A DNA stretch of 48,733 nt from Halomonas llamarensis (GTDB lineage Bacteria > Pseudomonadota > Gammaproteobacteria > Pseudomonadales > Halomonadaceae): assembly GCF_023555005.1 (NCBI RefSeq), contig NZ_JAMJPJ010000028.1, positions 1 through 48,733 of the forward strand, given 5' to 3'. The notes under the pieces were generated by a model that did not search any database, was not told the origin of the DNA, and saw only the letters and a program-made list of their open reading frames with translations. Numbering within the stretch: the first letter of the stretch is position 1; each line of letters starts with the position of its first letter. Shown piece by piece: positions 22,599 to 32,989 of the stretch. Made by a program: the position numbers and the translations under genes.

Positions 22599-23711
22599 AT
22601 GTTGAAAGTCGGTTTCGTAGGATGGCGTGGCATGGTCGGCTCTGTGCTGATGCAGCGCATGCAAGAAGACGGTGATTTTAACGGCATCGAGCCGATTTTC
22701 TTCACCACGTCTCAAGTGGGCCAACCTGGCCCCGATGTCGGCGTGGACGTGCCTCCGCTAAAAGACGCCTTTGATATCGAAGCGCTTAAAGCGCTGGACG
22801 TGGTGGTCACCTGTCAAGGCGGCGATTACACCCAGCCGGTGTACAAAGACCTTCGCAGCGCAGGCTGGAAAGGCTACTGGATCGACGCTGCCAGTACGCT
22901 GCGTATGGACGATGACGCGACCATTGTACTCGACCCGGTTAACCGCAGCGTGATCGACGCGCAGCTTGCTAAAGGCGCGAAAACCTTTGTCGGCGGTAAC
23001 TGCACTGTCAGCCTGATGTTGATGGGTCTTGGCGGCTTGTTCGAAGCCGATATGATCGAGTGGATGACCTCCATGACCTATCAAGCAGCGTCTGGCTCTG
23101 GCGCCAAGCACATGCGTGAGCTGCTCAACCAAATGGGTACGCTGCGCGATAGCGTTGGCGAAGAGCTGAAAGATACGTCCAGCGCGATTTTGGATATTGA
23201 TCGCAAGGTGACAGCCGCCATGCGCAGCGGCAACTTCCCCACCGACAACTTCGGTGCGCCTCTGGCTGGTAGTCTTCTGCCGTGGATCGACAGTAAGCTG
23301 GATAACGGTCAAAGCCGCGAAGAGTGGAAGGGTAACGTTGAGACCAACAAGATTCTTGGCTTGCAGGACAATCCGGTGCCGATCGATGGTCTCTGTGTGC
23401 GCGTTGGCGCGATGCGTTCGCATAGTCAGGCATTCACGATCAAGCTCAAGCGGGATGTGCCGATTGATGAGATCGAAGATCGTATCGCTAAGCACAATGA
23501 GTGGGTCAACGTCATTCCCAATGACAAGGATGCCACCATCGCAGGACTGACACCGGCTGTCGCGACCGGTACGCTCGATGTTCCCGTTGGTCGTCTACGC
23601 AAGCTTGAGATGGGCGGGGAATACCTCTCTGCATTCAGCGTTGGGGACCAGCTGTTGTGGGGTGCAGCCGAGCCACTTAAGCGCATGCTGAAAATCCTGC
23701 GCGAGCAATAA
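22599..23711 (+). CDS. asd: Aspartate-semialdehyde dehydrogenase
   Basis: A 370-residue enzyme of the E. coli Asd type. It reduces aspartyl phosphate with NADPH, feeding lysine/diaminopimelate, threonine, methionine and, in halophiles, ectoine synthesis. Motifs: [18 protein letters not shown] (NADP), [25 protein letters not shown] (nucleophile Cys), [16 protein letters not shown], and the His in [21 protein letters not shown] 10 bases before the ATG at 22599 fixes the start; an upstream TTG at 22584 is not needed. A strong terminator follows. Confidence 0.97.
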   Translation: MLKVGFVGWRGMVGSVLMQRMQEDGDFNGIEPIFFTTSQVGQPGPDVGVDVPPLKDAFDIEALKALDVVVTCQGGDYTQPVYKDLRSAGWKGYWIDAASTLRMDDDATIVLDPVNRSVIDAQLAKGAKTFVGGNCTVSLMLMGLGGLFEADMIEWMTSMTYQAASGSGAKHMRELLNQMGTLRDSVGEELKDTSSAILDIDRKVTAAMRSGNFPTDNFGAPLAGSLLPWIDSKLDNGQSREEWKGNVETNKILGLQDNPVPIDGLCVRVGAMRSHSQAFTIKLKRDVPIDEIEDRIAKHNEWVNVIPNDKDATIAGLTPAVATGTLDVPVGRLRKLEMGGEYLSAFSVGDQLLWGAAEPLKRMLKILREQ

Positions 23712-23741
23712 TGCGGTAGGTTTTACGCTAAGACGCTAAAG

Positions 23742-23768
23742 CGGGGGCTAATATTGGCCCCCGTTTTT
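23742..23768 (+). terminator. Intrinsic terminator after asd
   Basis: The stem CGGGGGC (23742-23748) pairs with GCCCCCG (23757-23763) over an 8-base loop and is followed by five T. It separates asd from fimV. Confidence 0.9.
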
Positions 23769-23869
23769 ATGCGCAAACAGTAGAAGCTGTGGTAAAAAGG
23801 GCGTAACACTTTGAGTTGATAAACCCTTTATCGCTTGAGCATGATGACGTATAAGAAGCAGAGGCGTTC

Positions 23870-26113
23870 ATGAAACAACCAATCACGCTAGCCATGCTGT
23901 TCACTCTCGCCATGTCGAGTTCGTGGGTGCATGCGCTTGGGGTCGGTGACGCGCAGGTTGGCTCGACCTTAAATGCCCCGCTAGATGCTTCGATTCCGTT
24001 GGTTGATGCGCAGCAATATTCACCCGAAACGCTTAGCGTCCGCTTGGCAAAGCGCAGCGCTTACGCCTCCGCCGGGCTTGAGTGGAGTGATGTCATCGCG
24101 GATGTGAACGCTACCCTCCAAGGGCAACCGCCGACGATTCGCCTTACCTCATCGCAATCTGTTGATGTGCCCTGGCTCGATTTGCTTCTTGTGATTGAAT
24201 ATCCTTCAGGGCGTCAAGCGCATGAAATCACGCTGCTTTTTGACCCCGCCGACTACGCAGCCGAAGGAGGGCAGGCAAGCCAAGCGATAACGCAATCTCA
24301 GTCTCCACAAAAGTCTCCACAACAGTTTCAACCTCAATCTCAACGACCGTCTCAAACTCAATCTCAACGACCATCTCAACGACCCGCATCAAATCGCGTT
24401 GTGGCGGAAAGCCTTGCTGATGTAAGCCGCAAGGCGGTGAACGCGAGGGTAAATACGAGGGTAAACACGTCTCCCTACGTCGACAGTGGGGATACGCTTT
24501 GGAGCGTTGCTGAACGGATAAAACCCGAGCAGGCAAGCGTACAGCAAATGATGGTTGCGTTACTTGAAGCCAACCCGCATGTATTTCCATCCGGCAATAT
24601 AAATGGCATGCGAGCGGGGTTTAGGCTAGACGTACCCACCGATGCACAGGTAATGCGTCGTTCGGCAGCCGCCTCAGCCGAAGCGATTGACGCGATGAAT
24701 GCCGCCTGGCGTCACCGTGATAACGGCTTAGCCTCGGTTGCATTGCCCGCTCCTGACACCGCCGCAACCCCCGATGAAGACACTCAACCAAGCATTGCTG
24801 ATGCGGCCATTGCCAGTGCCGAGGCGGTCAGCTCTAGTGGCGAAGTGATAAATCCCAGTGGCAACGCCGATACATCAGCAGATTCGCAGCCGCTTGAAGA
24901 AAGTCAGGCGATGCTGGCGCAGCTCATCGAAGAACGCGAACAGATGCGCAGTGAGCTTGATGCGTTACGCAGTCAAGTATCCGAGCTTACCGAAGCGTTA
25001 ACCTCTCAGGAACGTGCTGGTCCCTCCGCTGCCGACGATGTCGTGAAAAAGCAGGAGACGGCTCGCGTTGCCGATGTTGAGAGCAGCCGTACAGAAGAAC
25101 GTGTCGCTTCGGCAGAAGACACTCAGGGCATGCAACAAGTCGACGATGCCGGAGTACCCGCATCAGCCAGCGCCGCCGGGGAGGCGGGTGGTTTTCCATC
25201 GTTACCAGCCCTTATGGAGAATTACCGCTGGACATTAATGTCGGCTGGGTTGGTGCTGCTACTGATATTGCTTATGCTGATTCGTCGCCGTCAAGCGAGA
25301 GAGTGGGAGGGTGTCGATCAGGCGTCCATAAGTGAGCCATCTGAGCCCTCAAAAAGTCAGGCTAGCACCATGACATCTCTCGGTGTTGCACAAGATAATG
25401 CACCTAAGCAGAAAGCTTCGAGCGCACAGAATTCCCAGGGGGCGGCATTTACTGCCGTTGAGGAAGAGCTTGAAACAGAAGAAGCGTTTGAAACGGATCC
25501 TTTTACCGAGCCTTCGCCGACAATCTATGCCGCTCAAGAAGCTTACGCCAAGGACGCCTCGCCAGAAGCGATGGCACCTGACGACAGCCACCCTGAGCCC
25601 GAGGCGTTTGAAATAGACGAGCCGCTTGAATGGGAAGCCGATGACGATGACGTCTTAGGCCGTAGCCAAGCGGCAGGGCTCGCTTCCCAACGCAGCGCCG
25701 CCTTGAAAGAATCGCCTGAAACAGAGGGTGCACCGACAACTGAGCTGAAAACGGAGCAGGAAGCTGAAGCGAATAAAGAGGTTTCACCCAAGCCGCCTGA
25801 AATTTCCTCTCGCGAACAAGACACGCAATCGGACTCACGGTTTATTGATTATCAGCCACCTTCATTAAGTGCTGAGCCGGCCGCGCCTCGTAAAGAAACC
25901 CCTATGCAGCCGACGGTTGAGTTCGAACCGGTCGAGACGGATGAGCCACAAAGTGCTAAAGGCGCCAAAGAGGCTGCAAAGAGTGAGGATTCACCGGCTG
26001 ATAATCGGCAAAAAGCGACCAAAACGGATAGCGATTCGCCGCTAGGTGAAGGATGGGAAATTGAAGAGGTAGCATTCAAAGTGCCGGGCCGGGATAATGC
26101 CCGCTCCCCTTAA
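23870..26113 (+). CDS. fimV: FimV-type polar hub protein, short form
   Basis: A 747-residue FimV-like inner-membrane protein involved in polar organisation, type IV pili and flagella. Order of parts: signal peptide (1 to about 22), FimV N-terminal domain (about 23-125), a Gln/Ser/Pro-rich tract (about 140-175) with short tandem repeats, a LysM peptidoglycan-binding motif (about 203-256, SGDTLWSVAERI), a coiled coil (about 345-375), a membrane helix (about 452-470, LMSAGLVLLLILLMLI), then an acidic cytoplasmic region. The conserved C-terminal TPR/FimV_C domain of Pseudomonas FimV is not seen; the protein ends EEVAFKVPGRDN. Between asd and truA, as in other gammaproteobacteria. Confidence 0.9.
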   Translation: MKQPITLAMLFTLAMSSSWVHALGVGDAQVGSTLNAPLDASIPLVDAQQYSPETLSVRLAKRSAYASAGLEWSDVIADVNATLQGQPPTIRLTSSQSVDVPWLDLLLVIEYPSGRQAHEITLLFDPADYAAEGGQASQAITQSQSPQKSPQQFQPQSQRPSQTQSQRPSQRPASNRVVAESLADVSRKAVNARVNTRVNTSPYVDSGDTLWSVAERIKPEQASVQQMMVALLEANPHVFPSGNINGMRAGFRLDVPTDAQVMRRSAAASAEAIDAMNAAWRHRDNGLASVALPAPDTAATPDEDTQPSIADAAIASAEAVSSSGEVINPSGNADTSADSQPLEESQAMLAQLIEEREQMRSELDALRSQVSELTEALTSQERAGPSAADDVVKKQETARVADVESSRTEERVASAEDTQGMQQVDDAGVPASASAAGEAGGFPSLPALMENYRWTLMSAGLVLLLILLMLIRRRQAREWEGVDQASISEPSEPSKSQASTMTSLGVAQDNAPKQKASSAQNSQGAAFTAVEEELETEEAFETDPFTEPSPTIYAAQEAYAKDASPEAMAPDDSHPEPEAFEIDEPLEWEADDDDVLGRSQAAGLASQRSAALKESPETEGAPTTELKTEQEAEANKEVSPKPPEISSREQDTQSDSRFIDYQPPSLSAEPAAPRKETPMQPTVEFEPVETDEPQSAKGAKEAAKSEDSPADNRQKATKTDSDSPLGEGWEIEEVAFKVPGRDNARSP
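24296..24387 (+). repeat. Short tandem repeats inside fimV
   Basis: Variants of a 12-24 base unit (CAATCTCAACGACC, TCTCAAACT) repeat across this stretch and encode SQRPSQTQSQRPSQRP. Such tracts can expand or contract; they lie in the periplasmic linker before LysM. Confidence 0.7.
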
Positions 26114-26134
26114 CTCTTAACGTATTGTGAGTCG

Positions 26135-27067
26135 ATGACGCTGTTTGACCGCTTTGATGAAAAAACACCCCTCAACGGACGCCTTGCCATGGGAGTTGAG
26201 TACGACGGTACTCACTACTGTGGGTTTCAGCGATTAAGTCACGCCGCCTCCGTTCAGGCGAGCCTAGAAAAGGCACTTGCGCAAGTGGCCGGTGAGCCGG
26301 TCAAGGTTCACGCCAGCGGCCGCACCGACTCGGGTGTTCATGCCACACGCCAAGTCGTGCATTTTGATTCGCCCGTACCGCGTAGCGAAAAAGCATGGAT
26401 TTTTGGCGCCAATACCAACTTACCCAAAGATATCGCGGTGCGTTGGGTAAAAGCCGTGCCGGATACTTTTCACTCGCGCCTGGGGGCATTAGCCCGCCGC
26501 TACCGTTACGTGCTCATTAATCAGCTCAATCGCCCTGTGTTAGAACGCGCCAACGTCACCTGGTGCCGCGACCCGCTGGATGTCGCCGCTATGCACCGCG
26601 CCGCGCAGGCGCTGGTCGGCGAGCACGATTTCTCTAGCTTTCGTGCTGCGGGGTGCCGCTCGAAGGCGCCTTGGCGCTATTTGCACTTTATTGAAGTGAA
26701 GCGACACGGCGCACTCGTTGTGGTGGATGTGCAAGGAAACGCGTTTTTGCACCACATGATTCGCAATATCGTCGGCGCGTTGGTGAGTGTAGGCAGAGGC
26801 GCGCAGGATGAATCTTACATTGAGCGGCTGCTTGCGTTACGCGATCGTAAAAAAGGCGATGTCACCGCACCCGCCTGCGGCTTGCACTTTGTTGACTCAC
26901 GCTACGACGATAGCTTTGCCTTGCCGCAAGAACCGCTTGGGCCCAATCTACTGGCGTTTACCGGCGAGTGGACCGGAGAGCGGGAAATCCCCGACTCTCC
27001 GATGGTGCGCCACCGCCGGGGGAACGCGCGATCGGGCAATGAGCCTATAAAGCAGGAGGACGCATGA
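26135..27067 (+). CDS. truA: tRNA pseudouridine(38-40) synthase
   Basis: A 310-residue TruA that modifies positions 38-40 of tRNA anticodon arms. It opens with GVEYDGTHYCGFQ; the catalytic Asp65 lies in ASGRTDSGVHA, and RRYRYVLINQ, FLHHMIRNIVGALV and PACGLHF complete the family pattern. The C-terminal extension of about 40 residues is charged and not conserved. Its stop overlaps trpF (ATGATG), the usual neighbour. Confidence 0.96.
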   Translation: MTLFDRFDEKTPLNGRLAMGVEYDGTHYCGFQRLSHAASVQASLEKALAQVAGEPVKVHASGRTDSGVHATRQVVHFDSPVPRSEKAWIFGANTNLPKDIAVRWVKAVPDTFHSRLGALARRYRYVLINQLNRPVLERANVTWCRDPLDVAAMHRAAQALVGEHDFSSFRAAGCRSKAPWRYLHFIEVKRHGALVVVDVQGNAFLHHMIRNIVGALVSVGRGAQDESYIERLLALRDRKKGDVTAPACGLHFVDSRYDDSFALPQEPLGPNLLAFTGEWTGEREIPDSPMVRHRRGNARSGNEPIKQEDA

Positions 27068-27723
27068 TGCCCAGCGCCATAAAGCGAACGCGCATCAAGT
27101 TTTGCGGTTTGACCCGAGCCGACGACATCGCCAGTGCAGTGAGTCTTGGCGTTGATGCGATCGGTTTTGTGATGTGGCCGCAAAGCAAGCGTAGCATCAG
27201 CGTTGAACGGCTGGCGGAGCTCGCCGCCACTGTGCCCGCGTTTGTGACCCGAGTCGGTCTTTTTGTCGATCAGCCGACGTCTTTGATTGAGCGTTGTGCG
27301 CCCCATCTGGATTTATTGCAGTTTCACGGCGATGAACCGCCCGAGGCATGTCAGGGTTACGCCATGGCGTGGATGAAAGCGTTGCGAATGCGCGATGGGT
27401 TGGATTTACACCGAGAAGCCGACCGTTATCATGAGGCGAGTGCGTTATTGCTTGATGCGTACCGTCCTGGCGTGCCGGGTGGCACTGGCGAGACCTTCGA
27501 TTGGTCAAGAATTCCCGCAAACTTAGCAAAACCTGTTATCCTCGCTGGTGGTTTAACGTCGGGTAATATTGGTGCTGCCATTACGCATGTAGCACCTTAC
27601 GCCGTGGATGTTTCCGGCGGCATCGAAGCCTCGCCGGGAGCGAAAAGCGCCGCAAAAATGCAGGCGTTTGTTCAGGCGGTTTCGGCAGCGAACGCATCAC
27701 CTTCAGCGCTGCCTAATTCGTGA
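27064..27723 (+). CDS. trpF: Phosphoribosylanthranilate isomerase
   Basis: A 219-residue TIM-barrel enzyme of tryptophan synthesis. Active-site Cys in IKFCGLTR, Asp in HGDEPPE region and the phosphate-binding VSGGIEASPGAKS are present; LLDAYRPGVPGGTGETFDWS is typical of the family. The start overlaps the truA stop. trpB and trpA follow, so the last steps of the pathway are encoded together, apart from trpE/D/C. Confidence 0.96.
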   Translation: MMPSAIKRTRIKFCGLTRADDIASAVSLGVDAIGFVMWPQSKRSISVERLAELAATVPAFVTRVGLFVDQPTSLIERCAPHLDLLQFHGDEPPEACQGYAMAWMKALRMRDGLDLHREADRYHEASALLLDAYRPGVPGGTGETFDWSRIPANLAKPVILAGGLTSGNIGAAITHVAPYAVDVSGGIEASPGAKSAAKMQAFVQAVSAANASPSALPNS

Positions 27724-27787
27724 TGTTTAATGATGTTTGTTGGTTCATTTACTGTTGCTGCTCTTGGCAATCTTGTGAGGTACCCCT

Positions 27788-29044
27788 GTGACTGGTTTAT
27801 CAACGACTAGCTCCGCACCGACTGGCGCCACGTCCAAATTTAGCAACTTGACCCAAATGCCCGATGCCCGTGGTCACTTTGGCCCTTATGGTGGTCGCTT
27901 TGTGTCAGAAACCCTAAGCTTCGCGCTGGAAGATCTGGAAAACATCTACGCAAGTTTGCGCGATGATCCGGAATTTCAGGCCGAGTTTGACCGCGATTTA
28001 GCCCACTATGTTGGGCGCCCGTCACCGCTTTACCACGCCGAACGCTGGTCAAAGAAACTTGGCGGTGCGCAAATATGGCTCAAGCGTGAAGACTTGAATC
28101 ACACCGGTGCTCACAAGGTTAATAACACCATTGGCCAAGCGCTGCTGGCTAAGAAAATCGGTAAACCACGCGTCATTGCGGAAACTGGCGCTGGCCAGCA
28201 CGGCGTTGCCTCCGCGACTGTAGCGGCACGTTTGGGGCTTGAATGCGATGTCTATATGGGTGCCGCTGATGTGCAGCGTCAGAAGCTTAATGTTTACCGC
28301 ATGCACCTGTTGGGTGCTCGTGTTATCCCGGTGGAATCGGGTACGCGCACATTGAAAGATGCGATGAATGAAGCGCTGCGCGACTGGGTCACCAATGTGG
28401 ATAACACTTTCTACATTATTGGTACCGTCGCTGGCCCGCACCCGTACCCGCTTATCGTGCGTGATTTTAACGCTGTGGTTGGGCGTGAAGCGCGTAAGCA
28501 GTCGATGGAGCAAATTGGCCGACTGCCTGATGCGCTAATCGCGTGTGTGGGGGGTGGCTCGAATGCGCTGGGCTTATTTTATCCCTTCGTCGAGGACGAA
28601 GAGGTTGCCATGTATGGCGTGGAAGCAGGGGGCGATGGCGTTGAAACGGGGCGTCACGCGGCGCCGCTTTCCTCCAATGCCCCACGTGGCGTATTGCACG
28701 GCAACCGCACCTATTTGATGTCCGACGAAGCGGGCCAAGTGTCTGATACACATTCTATTTCTGCAGGGCTTGACTACCCCGGCGTCGGCCCGGAACACGC
28801 CCTGTGGAAAGACGTTGGGCGGGTCAATTATGTGGCGGCCAACGACAATGACGTGCTGGAGGCTTTCCGCGAGTTAACGCATATGGAAGGGATTATGCCG
28901 GCGCTAGAGTCGGCTCACGCCTTGGCGTATACCAAAGTATTGGCGCCTACCATGCGAGCCGACCAGCACATCGTGGTGAACCTTTCAGGCCGCGGTGATA
29001 AAGATATTATGACGGTCGCTAAGCTCGACGGCATTGAATTTTAA
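27788..29044 (+). CDS. trpB: Tryptophan synthase, beta chain
   Basis: A 418-residue PLP enzyme joining indole and serine. PLP Lys lies in [31 protein letters not shown] binds the phosphate, and [16 protein letters not shown] is the active-site loop. The GTG at 27788 with GAGGT upstream gives a 20-odd residue N-terminal extension before [14 protein letters not shown]; an internal ATG at 27857 would give a length closer to many TrpB proteins. trpA follows after 9 bases and completes the channel complex. Confidence 0.96.
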   Translation: MTGLSTTSSAPTGATSKFSNLTQMPDARGHFGPYGGRFVSETLSFALEDLENIYASLRDDPEFQAEFDRDLAHYVGRPSPLYHAERWSKKLGGAQIWLKREDLNHTGAHKVNNTIGQALLAKKIGKPRVIAETGAGQHGVASATVAARLGLECDVYMGAADVQRQKLNVYRMHLLGARVIPVESGTRTLKDAMNEALRDWVTNVDNTFYIIGTVAGPHPYPLIVRDFNAVVGREARKQSMEQIGRLPDALIACVGGGSNALGLFYPFVEDEEVAMYGVEAGGDGVETGRHAAPLSSNAPRGVLHGNRTYLMSDEAGQVSDTHSISAGLDYPGVGPEHALWKDVGRVNYVAANDNDVLEAFRELTHMEGIMPALESAHALAYTKVLAPTMRADQHIVVNLSGRGDKDIMTVAKLDGIEF

Positions 29045-29053
29045 GGGATAGCC

Positions 29054-29857
29054 ATGAATCGAATTGATCAACGCTTCAGCGAACTCAAAGCGCAAGGCCG
29101 TAAGGCGCTCATCCCTTATATCACTGCGGGCGACCCTGCGCCGCAATATACCGTTGGCTTTATGCACGCCTTAGTCGAAGCAGGTGCGGATGTGATTGAG
29201 CTGGGTGTGCCGTTTTCCGACCCCATGGCGGATGGGCCTGTCATTCAAAAAGCTTGTGAGCGCGCGTTAACGCATGGCACGCGTTTGGTAGATTTGTTTG
29301 AAATGGTGAAAGAGTTTCGCCAAGCCGATACGCAAACACCGGTGGTCTTGATGGGGTACTTGAACCCCATCGAGCGAATTGGCTATGAGGTGTTCGCCGA
29401 TAAAGCAGCAAATGCCGGGGTAGATGGTGTGCTGATCGTTGATATGCCGCCTGAAGAGGCCGAAGAGATCGGTCCGTTAATGAAATCTCGCGATTTGGCG
29501 GCGATTTTTCTCGTTGCGCCTACGACTTCTCAAGAGCGCGCCGCTACCATATGCGCCCACGGACAAGGCTATCTCTATTATGTCTCGCTCAAAGGGGTGA
29601 CCGGTGCGGCGTCGCTAAATGCGGCTGACGTGGCGGCACACTTGACACCGCTTCGCGAAATGACGGATCTGCCGCTGTGCGTTGGGTTTGGTATTCGCGA
29701 TGGCGTGACAGCCGCAGAAGTGGCTAATGTGGCAGATGGTGTGATCGTCGGGAGCGCGCTGGTGAACCGCATTGCGGAAAATACGCAAATACCCGAGATT
29801 ATTCCCGGTCAGCTTAAAGATGTGCTGGCGGATATGCGCTCGGCTATGGATGCGTGA
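29054..29857 (+). CDS. trpA: Tryptophan synthase, alpha chain
   Basis: A 267-residue TIM barrel that releases indole from indole-3-glycerol phosphate for TrpB. Catalytic Glu is in [17 protein letters not shown] and Asp in [28 protein letters not shown] is the conserved loop. AGGGATA precedes the ATG. It is the last trp gene here. Confidence 0.96.
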   Translation: MNRIDQRFSELKAQGRKALIPYITAGDPAPQYTVGFMHALVEAGADVIELGVPFSDPMADGPVIQKACERALTHGTRLVDLFEMVKEFRQADTQTPVVLMGYLNPIERIGYEVFADKAANAGVDGVLIVDMPPEEAEEIGPLMKSRDLAAIFLVAPTTSQERAATICAHGQGYLYYVSLKGVTGAASLNAADVAAHLTPLREMTDLPLCVGFGIRDGVTAAEVANVADGVIVGSALVNRIAENTQIPEIIPGQLKDVLADMRSAMDA

Positions 29858-29875
29858 AACCCGTCTGCGCTAAGA

Positions 29876-29894
29876 TGTAGCGCTACACGTTTTT
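29876..29894 (+). terminator. Weak terminator-like palindrome after trpA
   Basis: TGTAGCGCTACA is self-complementary and is followed by CG and a run of five T. The stem is short, so termination may be partial and accD may receive read-through. Confidence 0.45.
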
Positions 29895-29919
29895 AATTCT
29901 CAGTTAAACACCTACCAAC

Positions 29920-29936
29920 GCCTGGCTTTGCCAGGC
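29920..29936 (+). promoter_or_regulatory. Strong hairpin in the accD leader
   Basis: GCCTGGC, TTT, GCCAGGC forms a perfect 7-base-pair stem with a 3-base loop, ending 28 bases before the accD ATG. There is no T-run, so it is not a classic terminator. It could stabilise the leader or affect accD translation, which is known to be controlled through its own mRNA in E. coli. Confidence 0.5.
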
Positions 29937-29964
29937 ATTGACGTATAACGGAAAAATTTCTGAT

Positions 29965-30996
29965 ATGAGCTGGTTAGACAAAATTGTGCCCTCCATGGGG
30001 CGTATCCAGCGTAAAGACCGTCGTGCCAGTGTGCCTGACGGCCTCTGGCGCAAATGCCCTAAGTGCGAAGCGGTGCTCTACCTCCCTGAGCTGGAAAGAC
30101 ACTTTAGCGTCTGTCCCAAGTGTGACCATCACCTACGCTTGACGGCCCGGAAGCGGTTAGATTGGTTTTTGGATAAAGAAGGGCGCCAAGAGATCGCCGC
30201 CGAAATTGAGCCAATCGACCGGCTGAAATTCCGCGATTCGAAAAAGTATAAAGATCGTCTTATTGCCGCTCAAAAAGACACCGGCGAAAAAGACGCCTTA
30301 GTGTCTTTTCGTGGCCAACTTGATGGCTTGCCGGTCGTTGCCGTCGCGTTTGAATTCACCTTTATGGGTGGCTCAATGGGCGCTGTGGTCGGGGAAAAGT
30401 TCGTGCGTGCGGCCACACTGGCTTTGGAGGAGCGTATCCCGCTGATCTGCTTCTCCGCATCAGGTGGAGCCCGTATGCAGGAAGCGCTTTTTTCGCTGAT
30501 GCAAATGGCCAAAACGTCAGCGGCACTAGAGAAGTTAAAGCAGGCGGGCGTGCCTTACATTTCTGTATTGACCGACCCCGTCTTTGGCGGCGTTTCGGCC
30601 TCGTTAGCAATGCTGGGGGATCTAAATGTCGCCGAACCCAATGCGCTAATTGGTTTTGCTGGCCCACGCGTTATCGAACAAACGGTGCGTGAAACACTAC
30701 CGGAAGGCTTCCAGCGCAGTGAGTTTCTACTGGAGCATGGCACCGTCGACATGATTGTTCATCGTCGCGATATGCGTAAGCGTTTAGGCGGTGTGTTGCG
30801 TAAATTGACCCATCACGACCCCTTCGTAGGGATTGTTGATGCCGAGACGGCTGAAGAAGGTAAGGTTATCGAGCCGGTTGCCGATGAGCCTTCTGTTGCC
30901 AATGCGGCCGACCATGGTAACGAGCAGGCGACAAACTGGATCGATGACGATGAAACGCCAGCGTCAACTGGCGACGAAAAGCCGCGCAATGCCTAA
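29965..30996 (+). CDS. accD: Acetyl-CoA carboxylase carboxyltransferase, beta subunit
   Basis: A 343-residue subunit that, with AccA, transfers carboxyl from biotin to acetyl-CoA in fatty-acid synthesis. The N-terminal zinc ribbon is CPKCEAVLY and [41 protein letters not shown] and [20 protein letters not shown] form the crotonase-like core. The acidic C-terminal tail (about residues 290-343) is longer than in E. coli and is of the halophile type. Start at the ATG; the frame upstream to 29938 is not needed. Overlaps folC by 8 bases. Confidence 0.96.
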   Translation: MSWLDKIVPSMGRIQRKDRRASVPDGLWRKCPKCEAVLYLPELERHFSVCPKCDHHLRLTARKRLDWFLDKEGRQEIAAEIEPIDRLKFRDSKKYKDRLIAAQKDTGEKDALVSFRGQLDGLPVVAVAFEFTFMGGSMGAVVGEKFVRAATLALEERIPLICFSASGGARMQEALFSLMQMAKTSAALEKLKQAGVPYISVLTDPVFGGVSASLAMLGDLNVAEPNALIGFAGPRVIEQTVRETLPEGFQRSEFLLEHGTVDMIVHRRDMRKRLGGVLRKLTHHDPFVGIVDAETAEEGKVIEPVADEPSVANAADHGNEQATNWIDDDETPASTGDEKPRNA

Positions 30997-32275
30997 CGAT
31001 TTACCCACATGGCTTGAGTACTTAGAACAGCTGCATCCGGTTGGTATCGATATGGGGCTCAAGCGCGTTCGCGAAGTGGCTACGCGCTTAGGGCTTCTAG
31101 CGTCGCCTCTGGCGCCTAAAGTGATCACGGTGGCGGGCACCAATGGCAAGGGGTCAACGCTTGCGGTGATGGCAGCGGTAGCAGGCGCGCACGGCCAGCG
31201 GGTGGGGACTTATACCTCACCCCATTTAGTGCGCTACAACGAGCGCGTTACGCTTAATGGTGAACCGGTAAGTGACGATCAGCTGGTGGCGGGCTTTCAA
31301 GCGATAGAGCATGCGCGCTTGAAAGCGCCTGAAATCAGCCTGACTTACTTTGAAGCTGGCACGCTTTGCGCCTTGTGGTGCTTTGCTAACGCAGAACTTG
31401 ACCTTGTGTTGCTGGAAGTTGGTCTGGGTGGCCGTCTAGATGCGGTGAATATTGTCGATGCCGATATCGGCATTGTGACCACGATTGCTCAAGATCACGC
31501 TAATTTTCTAGGCACTGATCTTGAGCAAATCGGCCGCGAAAAGGCAGGGATTTTGCGTCCTCGCCATCCTGCTGTGCTGGGTAGCGAAACGCTCCCCGGT
31601 AGCGTAGAAGAATCGGCGAAAGCACTTAACGCGCCGCTTTTCGTGCTTGGTCAGGCTTTTCGTCGTACGCCGCAAGGCGAAAGGTACTGGCAATGGCATG
31701 GTCGCCTCGCGGATGGTCAAGACGTGTCGTTGACGCAGCTGCCTGACCCGGGTTTGCCGCTCGATAACGCCGCTACTGCGCTGCAAGCGCTTACGTTGGC
31801 AGGTTTAGTGCCTGACGCTGCCACAACGCAAGCCGCATTAGCCAGTGTCACCCTACCGGGACGTATGCAATGGCTCGGGCAATGGTGTTTAGACGTTGGC
31901 CACAATCCTCATGCGGCTGCTTATGTAGCGAGCCGTTTACACAAGCCACTTGAAGGGCGTCTTTGGTGCTTGATCGGCATGCTGGATGATAAGGATGCTG
32001 ACGCCGTGATAGCGAACTTGGTGCCGCGAGTGACCGATTGGGTGTGTGTGTCGCTCTCGGGTTCCCGTGGGCGTTCGGCGGCATCGCTCAAAGCCGTTAT
32101 CGAACGTCAAGGTGGCCAAGTTCACCACTGCGCCAATTCGCCTAAAGAGGGCGCTGACTGGCTGGGAAGACAGTTGGCGGCATGCGATATCGTGCTGGCG
32201 ACGGGGTCGTTTTTTACCGTTGGCGCACTGCTTGAAATCACATTACCTCAGGCGTCACACGAGACAACCGCTTGA
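30989..32275 (+). CDS. folC: Dihydrofolate synthase / folylpolyglutamate synthase
   Basis: A 428-residue Mur-ligase-type enzyme that adds glutamate to dihydropteroate and folates. P-loop [48 protein letters not shown] and [10 protein letters not shown] are clear. The start ATG lies inside the accD stop region (AATGCCTAA), so translation is coupled. The longer frame upstream is a shadow of the accD tail. Order accD-folC-dedD-cvpA-purF is standard for gammaproteobacteria. Confidence 0.95.
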   Translation: MPNDLPTWLEYLEQLHPVGIDMGLKRVREVATRLGLLASPLAPKVITVAGTNGKGSTLAVMAAVAGAHGQRVGTYTSPHLVRYNERVTLNGEPVSDDQLVAGFQAIEHARLKAPEISLTYFEAGTLCALWCFANAELDLVLLEVGLGGRLDAVNIVDADIGIVTTIAQDHANFLGTDLEQIGREKAGILRPRHPAVLGSETLPGSVEESAKALNAPLFVLGQAFRRTPQGERYWQWHGRLADGQDVSLTQLPDPGLPLDNAATALQALTLAGLVPDAATTQAALASVTLPGRMQWLGQWCLDVGHNPHAAAYVASRLHKPLEGRLWCLIGMLDDKDADAVIANLVPRVTDWVCVSLSGSRGRSAASLKAVIERQGGQVHHCANSPKEGADWLGRQLAACDIVLATGSFFTVGALLEITLPQASHETTA

Positions 32276-32314
32276 TTGGCGCGCTTTTATAGGGCGCTTC
32301 CAAGGGAGAAAGGC

Positions 32315-32986
32315 ATGAAATACGGCAAAATGGAGCGCATCAGTGGCATCGTGATTCTGTTAGCGTTGGCCGCGATCTTGGTTCCCTGGTTAATGAGTGA
32401 TCCTGCTCCCCGCGAGGAGCGCCCGCAGCCATCGTTTACTATTGAACAACCGATAGACGCGCCACGCCGTGACGTTGCCGAACCTGTGCCCCCCGAGTCA
32501 ATAGACCTTTCTTCCTTTCGCGACACTCCTCAGACGCAAACAGCGTCAAGCGACGACGCGGCTGTTGATGAAGGCGCTGACATCGGGCGTGGTGATGAAG
32601 CGCCGGCTCAAACGCAATCACAAAACGCAGAAACGCAAGACACAGAAACGCAAGATAGCACCCCGCAGGTGGAGGATGACCCGATTGCGGCACTAATGGC
32701 GCAGTCCGATAGCCAACGCCGGGCTTCAGAAGAAGCCATTCCCGCGACCAGTGAGCAAGGGGAGTGGGGCGTTCAGGTCGGAACATTTGGTAACCCCGAT
32801 AACGTTGCACGTCTTAAGCGTGAGTTAGAAGAGAACGGATTTCATGTATATACCCGTAAGCGTAGCGACGATTTGACCACGGTGATCGTAGGCCCTTTTG
32901 CCAGTTCAGCTGATGGCGAGCGCGCTTCTACCTTGATAAAAAAGCGCGTTAATCAGCAAGGTTTGCTGGTTCGAGTGAGGGACTAA
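32315..32986 (+). CDS. dedD: SPOR-domain cell division protein, DedD type
   Basis: A 223-residue bitopic protein: short N-terminus, membrane helix (about 10-26, GIVILLALAAILVPWLM), an acidic Gln/Thr-rich linker with TQTQSQNAETQDTETQD-like repeats, and a C-terminal SPOR domain (about 150-223, WGVQVGTFGNPDNVARLKRE). SPOR domains bind denuded peptidoglycan at the septum. GGGAGAAAGG precedes the ATG. Assigned by domain order and synteny. Confidence 0.9.
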   Translation: MKYGKMERISGIVILLALAAILVPWLMSDPAPREERPQPSFTIEQPIDAPRRDVAEPVPPESIDLSSFRDTPQTQTASSDDAAVDEGADIGRGDEAPAQTQSQNAETQDTETQDSTPQVEDDPIAALMAQSDSQRRASEEAIPATSEQGEWGVQVGTFGNPDNVARLKRELEENGFHVYTRKRSDDLTTVIVGPFASSADGERASTLIKKRVNQQGLLVRVRD

Positions 32987-32989
32987 ACG

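Noticed and set aside
24296..24387. Tandem repeats that could suggest a CRISPR array
   Set aside because: The units are short, in frame inside fimV and lack spacers of constant length.
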